The notes under the pieces are model-generated. The model did not search any database. It was given only the letters and a program-made list of their open reading frames with translations, and had not been told where the DNA came from. DNA of 9,728 nucleotides from CAZJYI01 sp964550025 (GTDB taxonomy: Bacteria > Verrucomicrobiota > Kiritimatiellia > UBA8416 > CAYOBW01), in the NCBI GenBank assembly GCA_964550025.1, contig CAZJYI010000273.1, forward strand, positions 1 through 9,728, written 5' to 3'. Shown here one piece after another: positions 1-7,700 of this stretch (within the stretch, counting starts at the first letter, position 1; each line of letters opens with the position of its first letter). Both the position numbers and the translations under genes were made by a program.

Positions 1-2212
1 CGTTGGATCCCCCCACGAACAAATCCAGATCCCCATCCCCGTCCCAGTCGCCGATGGCGGGGTGGGAGTTGGCGGGCAGGGAGAATGCACCGGGGGTGGA
101 CGTGTCGGTGGCGAACAGGGAAACGGGCGCGCCGTCCAGGAGCGCATCCCGCACCAACACGAACGACGTGAAATCCAGGTACACCGGTTCCGCGAAGCAC
201 AGCGAGACTCCGCCTTGCTCCATCCTGTCTCCGACGGCCGGATGCATGCGCCGATGCCATTCCTCCAGGAGCGTGAAGCCGTCGTTGTCGCTGTCGTCGT
301 CGGGTGATGTGCCTTCCATTTCCGCGTACTGCCGTTCGTACCAGTCCTCGATCCCGTCGCCGTCCGCGTCCTGCCCCGTGATGGCCAGGACAGCTCTTGC
401 CTGCGTGTCGTTCGTGAGCACCACGGAGCCGCTCCCCACGCCTCGTCCCAGCGGGTCCGAGAGTCTCTCCCCGTTCACGTCCCATCCGACGAACCGGTAG
501 GTGTCATCGTACAGCCCATACGTGTCCGGCAGGTGGAGCGTTGCCCCGCGGTTCGTCGTAAACTGCCGCCATGGGACGTAGCCGGCGGGATTGCTGCACA
601 AGGTCACGAGCACGGTGTCCGGAGGGGGATTCGTCGGCGAATGCGTGCGGATGCGTGGAGCAAAACACATGGCCACCCCGCCTTCCTCGATCCGGTCGGG
701 CACGCCCGGATGCATGTCGCGGAAGGACTCCTCCCGGAGACCGAAGCCGTCGCCGTCGGCGTCGTTCGTTGCCCCTCGATCGATGGAACCCGCGAATTGC
801 AGCTCGAAGGCATCCCGGACGAGGTCGCCATCCGCATCCGCCCCATCCAGTACAAAGGAGGCAATGACCGTCGTGTCCGTGGTGAGCAGGAAAGACGCTG
901 TCCCCTCCGCGCGGCCGAAAGCGTCCGTCTGCACGACGCCGTCGATACTCCAACACCCGAACCAGTATTCCCCGGTTTGCCCCCGCATGTAGGGGAGATC
1001 GACCACGTCCCCCGTGTTCGTGAGCGTTGTCCGCAGCCCCCACACGTTCGTGGGGGAGCTGCCGAACGTGTAGTACACCAGGGTGGGGTCGGCGAGAATA
1101 AGCCGTGTCTGCGATGCGCACAGGGAAATGCCGCCTTCGGACATGCGGTCGCTGATGCCCGCGTGCATGTCGCGGCGGTACTCCGTTTTCAAGTCGAACC
1201 CGTCCCCGTCGACATCGTTCGTCGGCGATACGCCCAAACCGCCGAGGATGTGGTGCTCGTACCAGTCGGGGATGCCATCGATGTCACTGTCCGCGCTTTC
1301 ATCGACATAGACGGCGACCGCCTCCGTGTCGTTCGTGATGTGAAAGCTCAGCCCGGACAGTCCGCGACCGATTCCGTCCGTCTGTGGCGTTCCGTTCAGC
1401 GTCCAGTACACGAATCGGCGGGAGTCGACCCGCGGGGGCTGGTAGGGCAACACGATACGAACACCGCTGTTCGTGATGCAGTGTATTTCGTCGACCAATC
1501 CGCGCGGCAGGCTCGTGCGCGCGTAGCGGACCAGGTTGGTGTTGCCGATGATCTGCATGGGCTCAGCGGGGCAGACGGAGATGCCGCCCTCGGCGATGTC
1601 GTCGCCGACGCCCGGGTGCGTATCGCGCCGGTACTCCTCGTGCAGGTCGAAGCCGTCGCCGTCGGCATCGTTGGTGGGGGACTGTGTGAGGACCGCGGTG
1701 AAATGGCGCTCCCACCAGTCCGGCAGCCCGTCGCCGTCCAGGTCCTGCATCGTGTGCGTGTAACCCGCGGCGGCAATCGTGTCGTTCGTGATGACGAACG
1801 CGGGGCTGCCGATGCCGCGCCCCAGGGCGTCTGTCCGTGTGACGTCGTTGACCGCCCACGTTGTGAAACGGTAATCGCCCTGTGTTCCGAAGCGGTCCGG
1901 CAGGACAACCGTTGCGCCGAGGTTGGTCGTGACGGTTTCCGCGGGAATGATTCCCCCCGGATCCGTCATGATCAACAGGTCGACCGCGTTCGTGTCCCAG
2001 TGGCTGAAGTCGGAGTAGACGCGTTGCGGTCGGGCGAAGCATAGGGCGACGCCGCCTTCGTCGATCCGGTCCGACAGCTCAGGATGGGTGTTGCGCCGCC
2101 ACTCCTCGAGCAGTCCGAACCCGTCACCGTCGGTATCGGCGGGAATCGCGTCGACCAGGTTCGTGTAGAAAGTGCGTTCCCACCAGTCGGGCACGCCGTT
2201 GGTGTTGGCGTC
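1..2212 (-). repeat. Five tandem protein-level repeat units inside the exported repeat protein
   Basis: Read on the minus strand, unit 1 spans 2212-1745 (156 codons), unit 2 1744-1292 (151), unit 3 1291-839 (151), unit 4 838-371 (156), and unit 5 starts at 370 and is replaced by an FG-GAP motif. A half-unit lacking the Asp-rich head precedes unit 1 (residues about 64-109, with FWDVNG and DPLGR). Each unit keeps one cysteine in the EGG(V/I)(A/S)xC motif. Unit 4 is the most diverged: its head reads DADGDLVRDAFE instead of the DGxPDWWE type. The units are similar in protein but clearly diverged in DNA, so they are old duplications. Confidence 0.85.
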
Positions 2213-2539
2213 CGACGCCAGGAGTACGTAGTGCGCCGTGGCCGTTGTTGGTTCGATCAGCCGGAAACGCGCGGGGTCGTATGCGCGGCCGAGAGGATCG
2301 CGCCATTCGTCGCCGTTCACGTCCCAGAACATGAAGTGATAGGGATCAAAGCCCGGTTGATCCACGATGTCCGGTGCGTCCACGGTCTCGACGTCCGTAC
2401 CCAGTTCGATCGACTCGGTAGCGTCGATGAAGCCTACGGGACTGCTGCGTTGTGTGAAGTCAACGGGGTCGGCGAGAGCGGGGCAGAACAGGGCTGTGAG
2501 AAAGAGCAGGAGCGCGTACTTGTCAGTGCAGGTTCTCAT
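1..2539 (-). CDS. Exported tandem-repeat protein with Asp-rich calcium-type motifs, entering an FG-GAP repeat (3' end outside window)
   Basis: One frame stays open from the ATG at 2539 to the window edge, giving 846 complete codons and no stop. Residues 1-23 form a signal peptide (hydrophobic run ALLLFLTALF, ending PALA before Asp24). Five tandem units begin near residues 110, 266, 417, 568 and 724. Each starts with an Asp-rich segment such as DLDGDGLPDWWE, then TND-x-DGDGF-x-L-x-EE, RRDTHPG-like and EGG-x-x-x-C motifs. A beta-rich part follows with W-x-x-NG, GRG and ITNDT, recalling InlB-type bacterial repeats. The Asp-rich parts resemble thrombospondin type 3 calcium loops. The fifth unit gives way to AIGDWDGDGDLDLFVGG, the start of an FG-GAP/VCBS repeat, so a beta-propeller probably continues outside. 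The Shine-Dalgarno is weak: GGGAG lies about 16 bases before the ATG, so the start rests mainly on the signal peptide. Function is unknown; a calcium-stabilised surface or secreted protein is inferred. Confidence 0.9.
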   Translation of the reverse strand, partial: MRTCTDKYALLLFLTALFCPALADPVDFTQRSSPVGFIDATESIELGTDVETVDAPDIVDQPGFDPYHFMFWDVNGDEWRDPLGRAYDPARFRLIEPTTATAHYVLLASDANTNGVPDWWERTFYTNLVDAIPADTDGDGFGLLEEWRRNTHPELSDRIDEGGVALCFARPQRVYSDFSHWDTNAVDLLIMTDPGGIIPAETVTTNLGATVVLPDRFGTQGDYRFTTWAVNDVTRTDALGRGIGSPAFVITNDTIAAAGYTHTMQDLDGDGLPDWWERHFTAVLTQSPTNDADGDGFDLHEEYRRDTHPGVGDDIAEGGISVCPAEPMQIIGNTNLVRYARTSLPRGLVDEIHCITNSGVRIVLPYQPPRVDSRRFVYWTLNGTPQTDGIGRGLSGLSFHITNDTEAVAVYVDESADSDIDGIPDWYEHHILGGLGVSPTNDVDGDGFDLKTEYRRDMHAGISDRMSEGGISLCASQTRLILADPTLVYYTFGSSPTNVWGLRTTLTNTGDVVDLPYMRGQTGEYWFGCWSIDGVVQTDAFGRAEGTASFLLTTDTTVIASFVLDGADADGDLVRDAFELQFAGSIDRGATNDADGDGFGLREESFRDMHPGVPDRIEEGGVAMCFAPRIRTHSPTNPPPDTVLVTLCSNPAGYVPWRQFTTNRGATLHLPDTYGLYDDTYRFVGWDVNGERLSDPLGRGVGSGSVVLTNDTQARAVLAITGQDADGDGIEDWYERQYAEMEGTSPDDDSDNDGFTLLEEWHRRMHPAVGDRMEQGGVSLCFAEPVYLDFTSFVLVRDALLDGAPVSLFATDTSTPGAFSLPANSHPAIGDWDGDGDLDLFVGGSN

Positions 2540-2561
2540 TCTTTGTCTGTCTCGGCTCCCT

Positions 2562-2601
2562 CTCCTACACGGGGATACGCACTTACGAGTGCACTACAAA
2601 C
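2562..2601. repeat. Palindromic element, right half only (copy A)
   Basis: This matches the right half of the neighbouring full copies: GGATACGC, then a hairpin and the outer arm CACTACAAAC (2592-2601), which has one change from the usual CACTACGAAC. The hairpin stem is shifted by one base (GCACT, loop TACG, AGTGC at 2579-2592) but still pairs perfectly. The left arm GTTCGTAGTG is absent. Confidence 0.7.
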
Positions 2602-2704
2602 CGATGCCAGGGATCTCCCGTTCGTAGTGCCCCCGTACGGGGGTATCTCCCTCCCTGGGATACGCTCTTACGAGCGCACTACGAACCGAAGCCAGGGATC
2701 TCCC
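2602..2704. repeat. Direct-repeat linkers (18 bases) showing an 85-bp tandem period
   Basis: The linker between copies A and B (2602-2619) and the one between copies B and C (2687-2704) agree at 17 of 18 bases, the only difference being CGATGCC versus CGAAGCC. Left arms of B and C, and right arms of A and B, are each exactly 85 bases apart. The array therefore grew by tandem duplication of element plus linker, not by independent insertions. Confidence 0.85.
2620..2686. repeat. Palindromic element, full copy B
   Basis: The outer arms GTTCGTAGTG (2620-2629) and CACTACGAAC (2677-2686) are perfect reverse complements. Inside, the left hairpin is CCCCC-GTAC-GGGGG. The right hairpin is CGCTC-TTAC-GAGCG, a C:G to T:A paired change relative to the right hairpin of copy D. 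The whole can fold as one outer stem carrying two inner hairpins. Confidence 0.85.
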
Positions 2705-2770
2705 GTTCGTAGTGCCCCCGTGAGGGGGTATCCCCCGCGCCCCGTATGCCCTCACGGGCACACTACGAAC
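2705..2770. repeat. Palindromic element, full copy C
   Basis: The outer arms lie at 2705-2714 and 2761-2770 and pair perfectly over ten bases. The left hairpin is CCCCC-GTGA-GGGGG and the right one TGCCC-TCAC-GGGCA. The loops GTGA and TCAC are reverse complements of each other. The outermost pair of the right hairpin is T:A here and C:G in copies B and D. Confidence 0.85.
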
Positions 2771-2789
2771 CGAGGCGTGGGAGTCTCTC

Positions 2790-2803
2790 GTTCGTGATTC
2801 CCC
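2790..2803. repeat. Degenerate left end of a further palindromic element
   Basis: GTTCGTGATTCCCC follows copy C after a 19-base linker and resembles the start of a full copy (GTTCGTAGTGCCCC). It looks like the eroded end of the array and lies just after the stop codon of the minus-strand gene ending at 2807. Confidence 0.5.
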
Positions 2804-2806
2804 TCC

Positions 2807-4498
2807 CTACGGCACCGGCACCACCCACCAGCCGTTTGTGGGTGATGTCACGAAGTTCAGCTCGTTCACCTTGTATCCCTCCGGCGGCGGTTCGCGCATT
2901 GGTTCCCACTCGGTGACGGTTCCCGGTGTGGTTGCCTCGCGCGCCTGTTGCAGCTCGCCGGCCGTCGCCTCGCGCACGCCGATGCGCTCGAACAGGAACT
3001 CGGTTCCCCGTGCGACCGTGTTCGAACCGAGCGCCAGCAGTTCGCCGTCGTACGATCCGCCGACGCCATACACCGCGTTGCTCGAAAGCCGGATCTCCGA
3101 GTCGTCAGCCGCCAGCAGCCAGAACCAGATCGGCAGCAGGTCGTCCTGCCGGACGGGGACGCGGTTGATCGTCAGTGCGGGGTTGCCGTCAAAAGCGGGA
3201 ATCTCGAGGAAATGCAGGTCCAGCAGCCCGCGGTTGTCCTTCACCAGCATCGAGACGTTCATGTCGCCGTACTGGGGCAGCTTGTTGGTGATGCCGTCCG
3301 CCCCCATGTCCCAGCTCAGCCGCCGGGTCTCCCCAACCGGAATCCCCGGCCCGACATTGGTCGCCGTGCCCTCCACGAACGTCACGGCCGGAACGATGTG
3401 ATCCAGTGTCGGGACGGCGTTGGAAGGCACCACAAACCCCGCCGCATACACCGTCACGTTCGTGTCATTCTCGTCCCCCGCAACATAATCAATGTCCAGA
3501 ATCGTCGTCCCCCGCCGCTGCCGCATCGACGTGACCGTCGCGTGCGGAATGTCATTGGGCTCGAGCGTGCCGAGGGTGCGATAGTAGCGGCGGATGCGGC
3601 GGATGGGGCCTCGGAAGTTGTCACCGCCCCCGGCCGGTCTGAAGGCGTCCATCGCATAGCCGAACACACTCCAGGTGGTGATGAGCTCCGCCACAACGTC
3701 AAGTCGTACTCGTTCGTTGCCAAGTGTGTTGAAAACTGCGAGTTTGTACGTTCCGTTCCCGGTCCAGTCCACACACGCATACACGCTGTTTCCATCACAG
3801 TCGATGACGCTGATCTGAGTGGCTCCCTGTGGCCACCAACTCCGAACGTAGATGCCTTCCTTGGTGAACGTCTTGATTGCCTCGGCGGTACTGTCAACAA
3901 CATGTACATGCCTCTTATCTACGGCAAAGGAGTAGACGCCCCCGGCGAACTGATCCTCGCCAGGACCGCGGCTACCCCACATTCGCACGTACGTCCCGTC
4001 CTTGGTGAACACCTGGACACGATCGTATTCCAGAGTGTAGACATAGTCGTCGTCAACAACCAAGTTTTGCAGGTTGTTAAGCTCCCCTTCAGCGGTGCCC
4101 TGTGTTCCCCATGACCGAACGACCTCGCCGGACCTTGTGAGCACGTAGATCTTCTTGTTTTCGCCGGCCCTGTACATCACTACCAAATACACGTAGTGCT
4201 CATCCGCGTCGATGCGGAGGACAGTCGCCTGGCTGCCCCAAGGAGGAGTAGCACCCCCCCACGAACCCACGAAATCCCCATCCATGGAGTAGATGTTCAT
4301 TTGGTATGTCACGCCCACGTAGACGTTGGAACCATCACAGTGGATATCGCAGATACGATGAGCGGCAACGTCCCATTGCGGTTCCGGTTCCACCACCCAA
4401 TGGTGTTGCGGTCCATTTTGCGCTTGGGTCCATAGCGGCATGGCCGCTGCCAGTGCCGCCAGGGCGAACAGGCTGTATCGTGTGACTCTGTGTTTCAT
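2807..4498 (-). CDS. Exported NHL-type beta-propeller protein with an uncharacterised C-terminal region
   Basis: This 563-residue product starts with a signal peptide (residues 1-26, basic KHR head, hydrophobic core FALAALAAAMPLW, likely cut after TQA). Residues about 40-295 contain propeller-like blades with the recurring pattern G-x-x-VRSWG-x-x-G: FVGSWGG near 76, VVRSWGTQG near 126, YVRMWGSRG near 170 and YVRSWWPQG near 217. Blade phrases such as VYTLEYDRVQVFTKDG are typical of NHL repeats, which form ligand- or protein-binding propellers and are not themselves enzymes. Residues about 315-420 (SMRQRRGTTILDIDY, then RRLSWDMGAD) look like a beta-sandwich I associate with secreted PVC proteins. 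Residues about 421-563 are unrecognised. The start is supported by a good Shine-Dalgarno. No catalytic motif, membrane anchor or sorting signal is seen. Binding or scaffolding is inferred. Confidence 0.9.
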   Translation of the reverse strand: MKHRVTRYSLFALAALAAAMPLWTQAQNGPQHHWVVEPEPQWDVAAHRICDIHCDGSNVYVGVTYQMNIYSMDGDFVGSWGGATPPWGSQATVLRIDADEHYVYLVVMYRAGENKKIYVLTRSGEVVRSWGTQGTAEGELNNLQNLVVDDDYVYTLEYDRVQVFTKDGTYVRMWGSRGPGEDQFAGGVYSFAVDKRHVHVVDSTAEAIKTFTKEGIYVRSWWPQGATQISVIDCDGNSVYACVDWTGNGTYKLAVFNTLGNERVRLDVVAELITTWSVFGYAMDAFRPAGGGDNFRGPIRRIRRYYRTLGTLEPNDIPHATVTSMRQRRGTTILDIDYVAGDENDTNVTVYAAGFVVPSNAVPTLDHIVPAVTFVEGTATNVGPGIPVGETRRLSWDMGADGITNKLPQYGDMNVSMLVKDNRGLLDLHFLEIPAFDGNPALTINRVPVRQDDLLPIWFWLLAADDSEIRLSSNAVYGVGGSYDGELLALGSNTVARGTEFLFERIGVREATAGELQQAREATTPGTVTEWEPMREPPPEGYKVNELNFVTSPTNGWWVVPVP

Positions 4499-4504
4499 CG
4501 TGTG

Positions 4505-4509
4505 CCTCC
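4505..4509 (-). promoter_or_regulatory. Shine-Dalgarno site of the NHL-type gene
   Basis: GGAGG on the minus strand lies six bases before the ATG at 4498. It is the only clear ribosome binding site for the genes that start in this window; the other two starts have weak or no such signal. Confidence 0.8.
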
Positions 4510-4550
4510 GGTGTCTTGTCTTGAGAAATCAGCTTGTCCATCGCGTTTCG

Positions 4551-4561
4551 GTTCGTAGTGC
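4551..4561. repeat. Palindromic element, left arm cut by the assembly gap
   Basis: GTTCGTAGTG plus one C is the left end of the same family, followed directly by N. The 15 bases before the gap (4547-4561) are identical to the 15 bases after it (4662-4676). Confidence 0.8.
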
Positions 4562-4661
4562 NNNNNNNNNNNNNNNNNNNNNNNNNNNNNNNNNNNNNNN
4601 NNNNNNNNNNNNNNNNNNNNNNNNNNNNNNNNNNNNNNNNNNNNNNNNNNNNNNNNNNNNN
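4562..4661. other. Assembly gap of exactly 100 N
   Basis: The run of N is 100 bases, a conventional placeholder for a scaffold gap of unknown size. Both edges lie in the palindromic repeat, so the assembler probably failed on the repeat. True distance and content are unknown. Confidence 0.97.
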
Positions 4662-4665
4662 TTCG

Positions 4666-4730
4666 GTTCGTAGTGCCCCCGTAAGGGGGTATCCCCTCCC
4701 CGGGAACGCCCTTACGGGCGCACTACGAAC
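4666..4730. repeat. Palindromic element, full copy D
   Basis: The outer arms at 4666-4675 and 4721-4730 pair over ten bases. The left hairpin CCCCC-GTAA-GGGGG lies at 4676-4689 and the right hairpin CGCCC-TTAC-GGGCG at 4707-4720. The two loops are reverse complements, so each strand shows one GTAA (GNRA-type) loop. Its right arm starts 20 bases downstream of the stop of the minus-strand C13 peptidase gene, where it would form a strong 3' hairpin in the transcript. It has no U-tract, so it is not a classic intrinsic terminator. Confidence 0.88.
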
Positions 4731-4749
4731 GGTTGCTGTCATGCGCCGT

Positions 4750-7700
4750 CTAGGGTGCTTCCACCCGCACGCGGTAGACCGCGCTTTCTGCCGTGGCCGC
4801 ATCGTCCGTGTAGGTGTTCAATGGCGGGGTTGCCGGGAGGTTGGTGGCGATCGGTGTGAGTGCCGTGCCCGGGAAGTTCGTTGAGCGGTCGACTGCGTAG
4901 TATCGGTTCGAGACGCTGTGCCACTTGAGCACGATCATTCCGCCACTCATGCCCGGCGGATCGGTGAAGGCCAGGAGCGACAACGCATTGGTCGGGTCCG
5001 TGCCGGCGATCCATTCGGCCCGTGCCGACATCCCGTCGCCGTCTATGTCCGCCAGTTCACCCGCGCTGAAATCGCCGTTGGTGACGGCGGCATACAGCGC
5101 AAGCCACCATTCCGGCGTCCCCGACGGCGCCAGGTTCTCCGCGAACGACGCATGCACGCTGTGGTTGGTGACGATGCTTGCAAGAACAAGATTCGTGAAG
5201 TTGGTAGCGCCCATCGGCCCCTGCGTAGCGCCGTCCAGCGTGACGTCGAGGATATGGTAGTACTGGTCCGCGCGGACTTCGAAGTTCGTGCCGTCTCCAT
5301 GGGCGACGTGAACACTGCCGCTCGGAGAGACACTCCCGTGCGGGCCGGCCGTTGCCACGATCGTGTAGTAGATCCGCGAGAAGACCGATGTGACGGCACG
5401 TGCCCCGTCCATCGTCAATGCAAGCAGGCTGTTCGTCTCGCTGCCCGCCGGCACGTCACCGTCCCAGCGCGTGAAGTCGTAGCCGACAGCGGCCAGGGCC
5501 GTCAGTGAAACGTTGGACCCGGCCGTCAGCCAGTCGGAGGCGACATCCACGCTGCCGCTGCCCACGACCGCCACGTCCAGCCAGTAGTTCGTTCCCCACG
5601 TCCATGTCAGCGAGGCGTTGTTGGTCAGCGCCAGAACAACGTTGGTACCCATCCCGTTCGCGGCCCCGTTGGTGTCGACGTGTCCGGAAAGCGCCCATCC
5701 CGTGCACACGTGCTGCGTCCCGCCGCTGGCGTCGAGCAGACTCACGGCGTTTGTCAGGATCGAACCGTAGTCGTTGGTGTGCGTGCCGACGTTGCGGTCG
5801 GGCATGCCGTGCGCGGAGATGATCTCCAGCACCATGCTTGGCGGTTGCACGGGGGTCAGTTGCGCGATGCCGAGATCGACCGCATCACCCGCTGATTTGC
5901 CGGTGATGGCCGCGGACTGCGACCACGGATGGTATCCTGGCGCCGTGATGTCCGCGTCCCAGTCCACCGCCGGCAGCAGGACGTTGGTGGGGAACGTGCC
6001 GTCTGCGCGCGTCTGCCAGGGGACGGCATAGGTTGCCCCATTCGGGTAAGCGTTGTGCACGTCGTTGCTGATCGGTCCGCCCCGCGCCGTGAACTCGATC
6101 GACGCCCCCTCGATCCGCTGGCCGGTCAAGGCGTTCTGCACGGTCCCTGCCGCCTGCAGCATGGGGATGAATCGGAACATTGTCGAGCGCCACTCGTCGT
6201 TAATGACCTCCATGCGCCGCGGGACGCCGTACCGCTCGTCGTCCGGATTGCCGGGTGCTCCCGGGACTACGGGACTCTCAACGGGCAGGTAGCCGGCAGC
6301 CACGTCCACGGTCACCGTGTAGGTGCCGGCATCGAGGCCGGTCAGCGTGGTGCTGAATGACGTCAACGATACGGTGCCGGTGGCTCCTCCGCCACTCCAG
6401 TTGATGACGGCGGACGGCGCTTGCAGGCCGTTCAGCGCGTCAACGGCCACGACCATCAGGATCCCCCCACCGCCGATGTCCGGGGCAATGCTCAGTTCAT
6501 ACCTGCCCGGCAGCCAGTCGCCCGATCCCACGCCCCGCATCCTGATGAAGTAGAAACCCTCCTCATCGCCAAACCTGAAGTCCACGTAGGATTCGGCCAG
6601 GCCGGTAATCGGATCGTTGGTCACCGTGTCGACCCAGGTCAGGGAACCGTCGGCCTCCTGGTAGTAAAGAGAGAGCTCGTTGGTCAGGTTGGCACTCAGG
6701 TTGGTGCTCACGATCTCGTAGGCGGAGATATTGGTGCCGGCGTAGAACATCACCCAGTCGACATCGTTGGACACGTGGTAGCTATGAAGCTGCGTGGCCC
6801 CCGAATGGAACGAAGCCGCCTCGACGGTGTCGTCGATCTCATACGCGTCACCCGTGCCGAAGACCTCGCTCTGCACCGGTACGGAGATCTCGCCCGTTGT
6901 ATCCATGGCGTAGAAGGTGAGGATGTTGGTGCCGTAGGGGCCGAATCCGGCGTACAGCGCTTCATAGCGGTCGGATGACGCGTTCCACGTCAGGTTGGTC
7001 TGGGGCAGTTCCGCTTCACCGTCGTAGTCGTGCGGCGTGACCACGCACCACACATTCGAGATGCCGTCCATGTCGGTAACGCCCGAGGCCCAGAGCAGGA
7101 CGGCGTCGTTGGTCGTGAGGCCGGTCGGCGGGATGACTTCCGCGATCTCGGGACTCTCCGCACCGGTCAGGAATGCGGTGCCGATGTAGCGGTTCATGGC
7201 GGACGTCTCCGGGTCGGTCAGCAGGGCCCGCTGCCGCACACGCCGGCCCGCGGCGCGGTAGATGTGGTTCCTGGCCGTGGAGTACGCCGAGCCAAGGCTG
7301 CTGCCGCGGAACACGTAACTCAGGAAAAACTGGCTGAAACTGACCAACCCGTCGTTGGCCCAGCAACAAGGCTTGCCCGGTTCGGCCGCCGCGATGCCGA
7401 TGCGCGGGCGTCCGGGCAGCGGCGTCATGGCGTTGATGAACGTGCCGGCGCCGGGGCTCTCGACGATGAGCGTCGCGTTGCCGCCTTCCTGCTCGAAGGT
7501 GTCCAGCATGTTGTCCAGCGCTGACGCGGCGAGACTCTCCGCTCCGTTGACGCGGACCTCGTTATTGATCCTGTCGCCGATCAGGTAGACCGTCAGCTTG
7601 TTGGCCCCGAAAGCCCAGTTGGTGACGGCTTCGCTCAGCTCCGCGAGGGACGGGGCCACGTCCACGTCGTTGGTGCCGTCGCCGTCGAGATCCTGGGTGC

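Larger units (their letters stand above)
2540..2806. other. Intergenic spacer filled by a palindromic tandem array
   Basis: This 267-base stretch separates the stop of the NHL-type gene from the start of the tandem-repeat gene. I see no credible small gene. Most of it (about 2562-2803) is a tandem array of palindromic elements listed separately. The remaining 22 or so bases next to the downstream ATG hold its leader. No convincing sigma-70 promoter was recognised. Confidence 0.7.
4499..4749. other. Intergenic spacer with palindromic elements and an assembly gap
   Basis: The spacer lies between the stop of the C13 peptidase gene and the start of the NHL-type gene. It holds the Shine-Dalgarno, a cut-off left arm (4551-4560), 100 unknown bases and one full palindromic element. 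No gene is visible, but the gap could hide sequence of any length. Confidence 0.75.

Noticed and set aside
504..1908. Other minus-strand frames (504-1121, 1396-1908) suggesting frameshifts in the tandem-repeat gene
   Set aside because: I translated the 2539-start frame through the whole stretch; it is uninterrupted and the repeat motifs continue in phase across all five units.
533..2044. Long plus-strand open frame (503 codons)
   Set aside because: It is antisense to the tandem-repeat gene, is Arg/Val-rich with no domain or signal, and its length follows from high GC in the real gene.
2562..2803. CRISPR array
   Set aside because: The repeated part is a long palindrome, the linkers are nearly identical rather than unique, and there are only two to three units with no cas gene.
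2948..4114. Plus-strand open frame of 388 codons
   Set aside because: It lies opposite the NHL-type gene, which has a signal peptide, propeller motifs and a Shine-Dalgarno; the plus-strand product has none.
4666..4730. tRNA-like cloverleaf (GTTCG in a folded element)
   Set aside because: There is no acceptor stem with CCA, no anticodon arm and no D-arm; the GTTCG is part of a ten-base outer stem.
4666..4730. Classic intrinsic terminator after the peptidase gene
   Set aside because: The hairpins are GC-rich but no U-tract follows on the minus-strand transcript; kept as a repeat with a possible 3'-end role.
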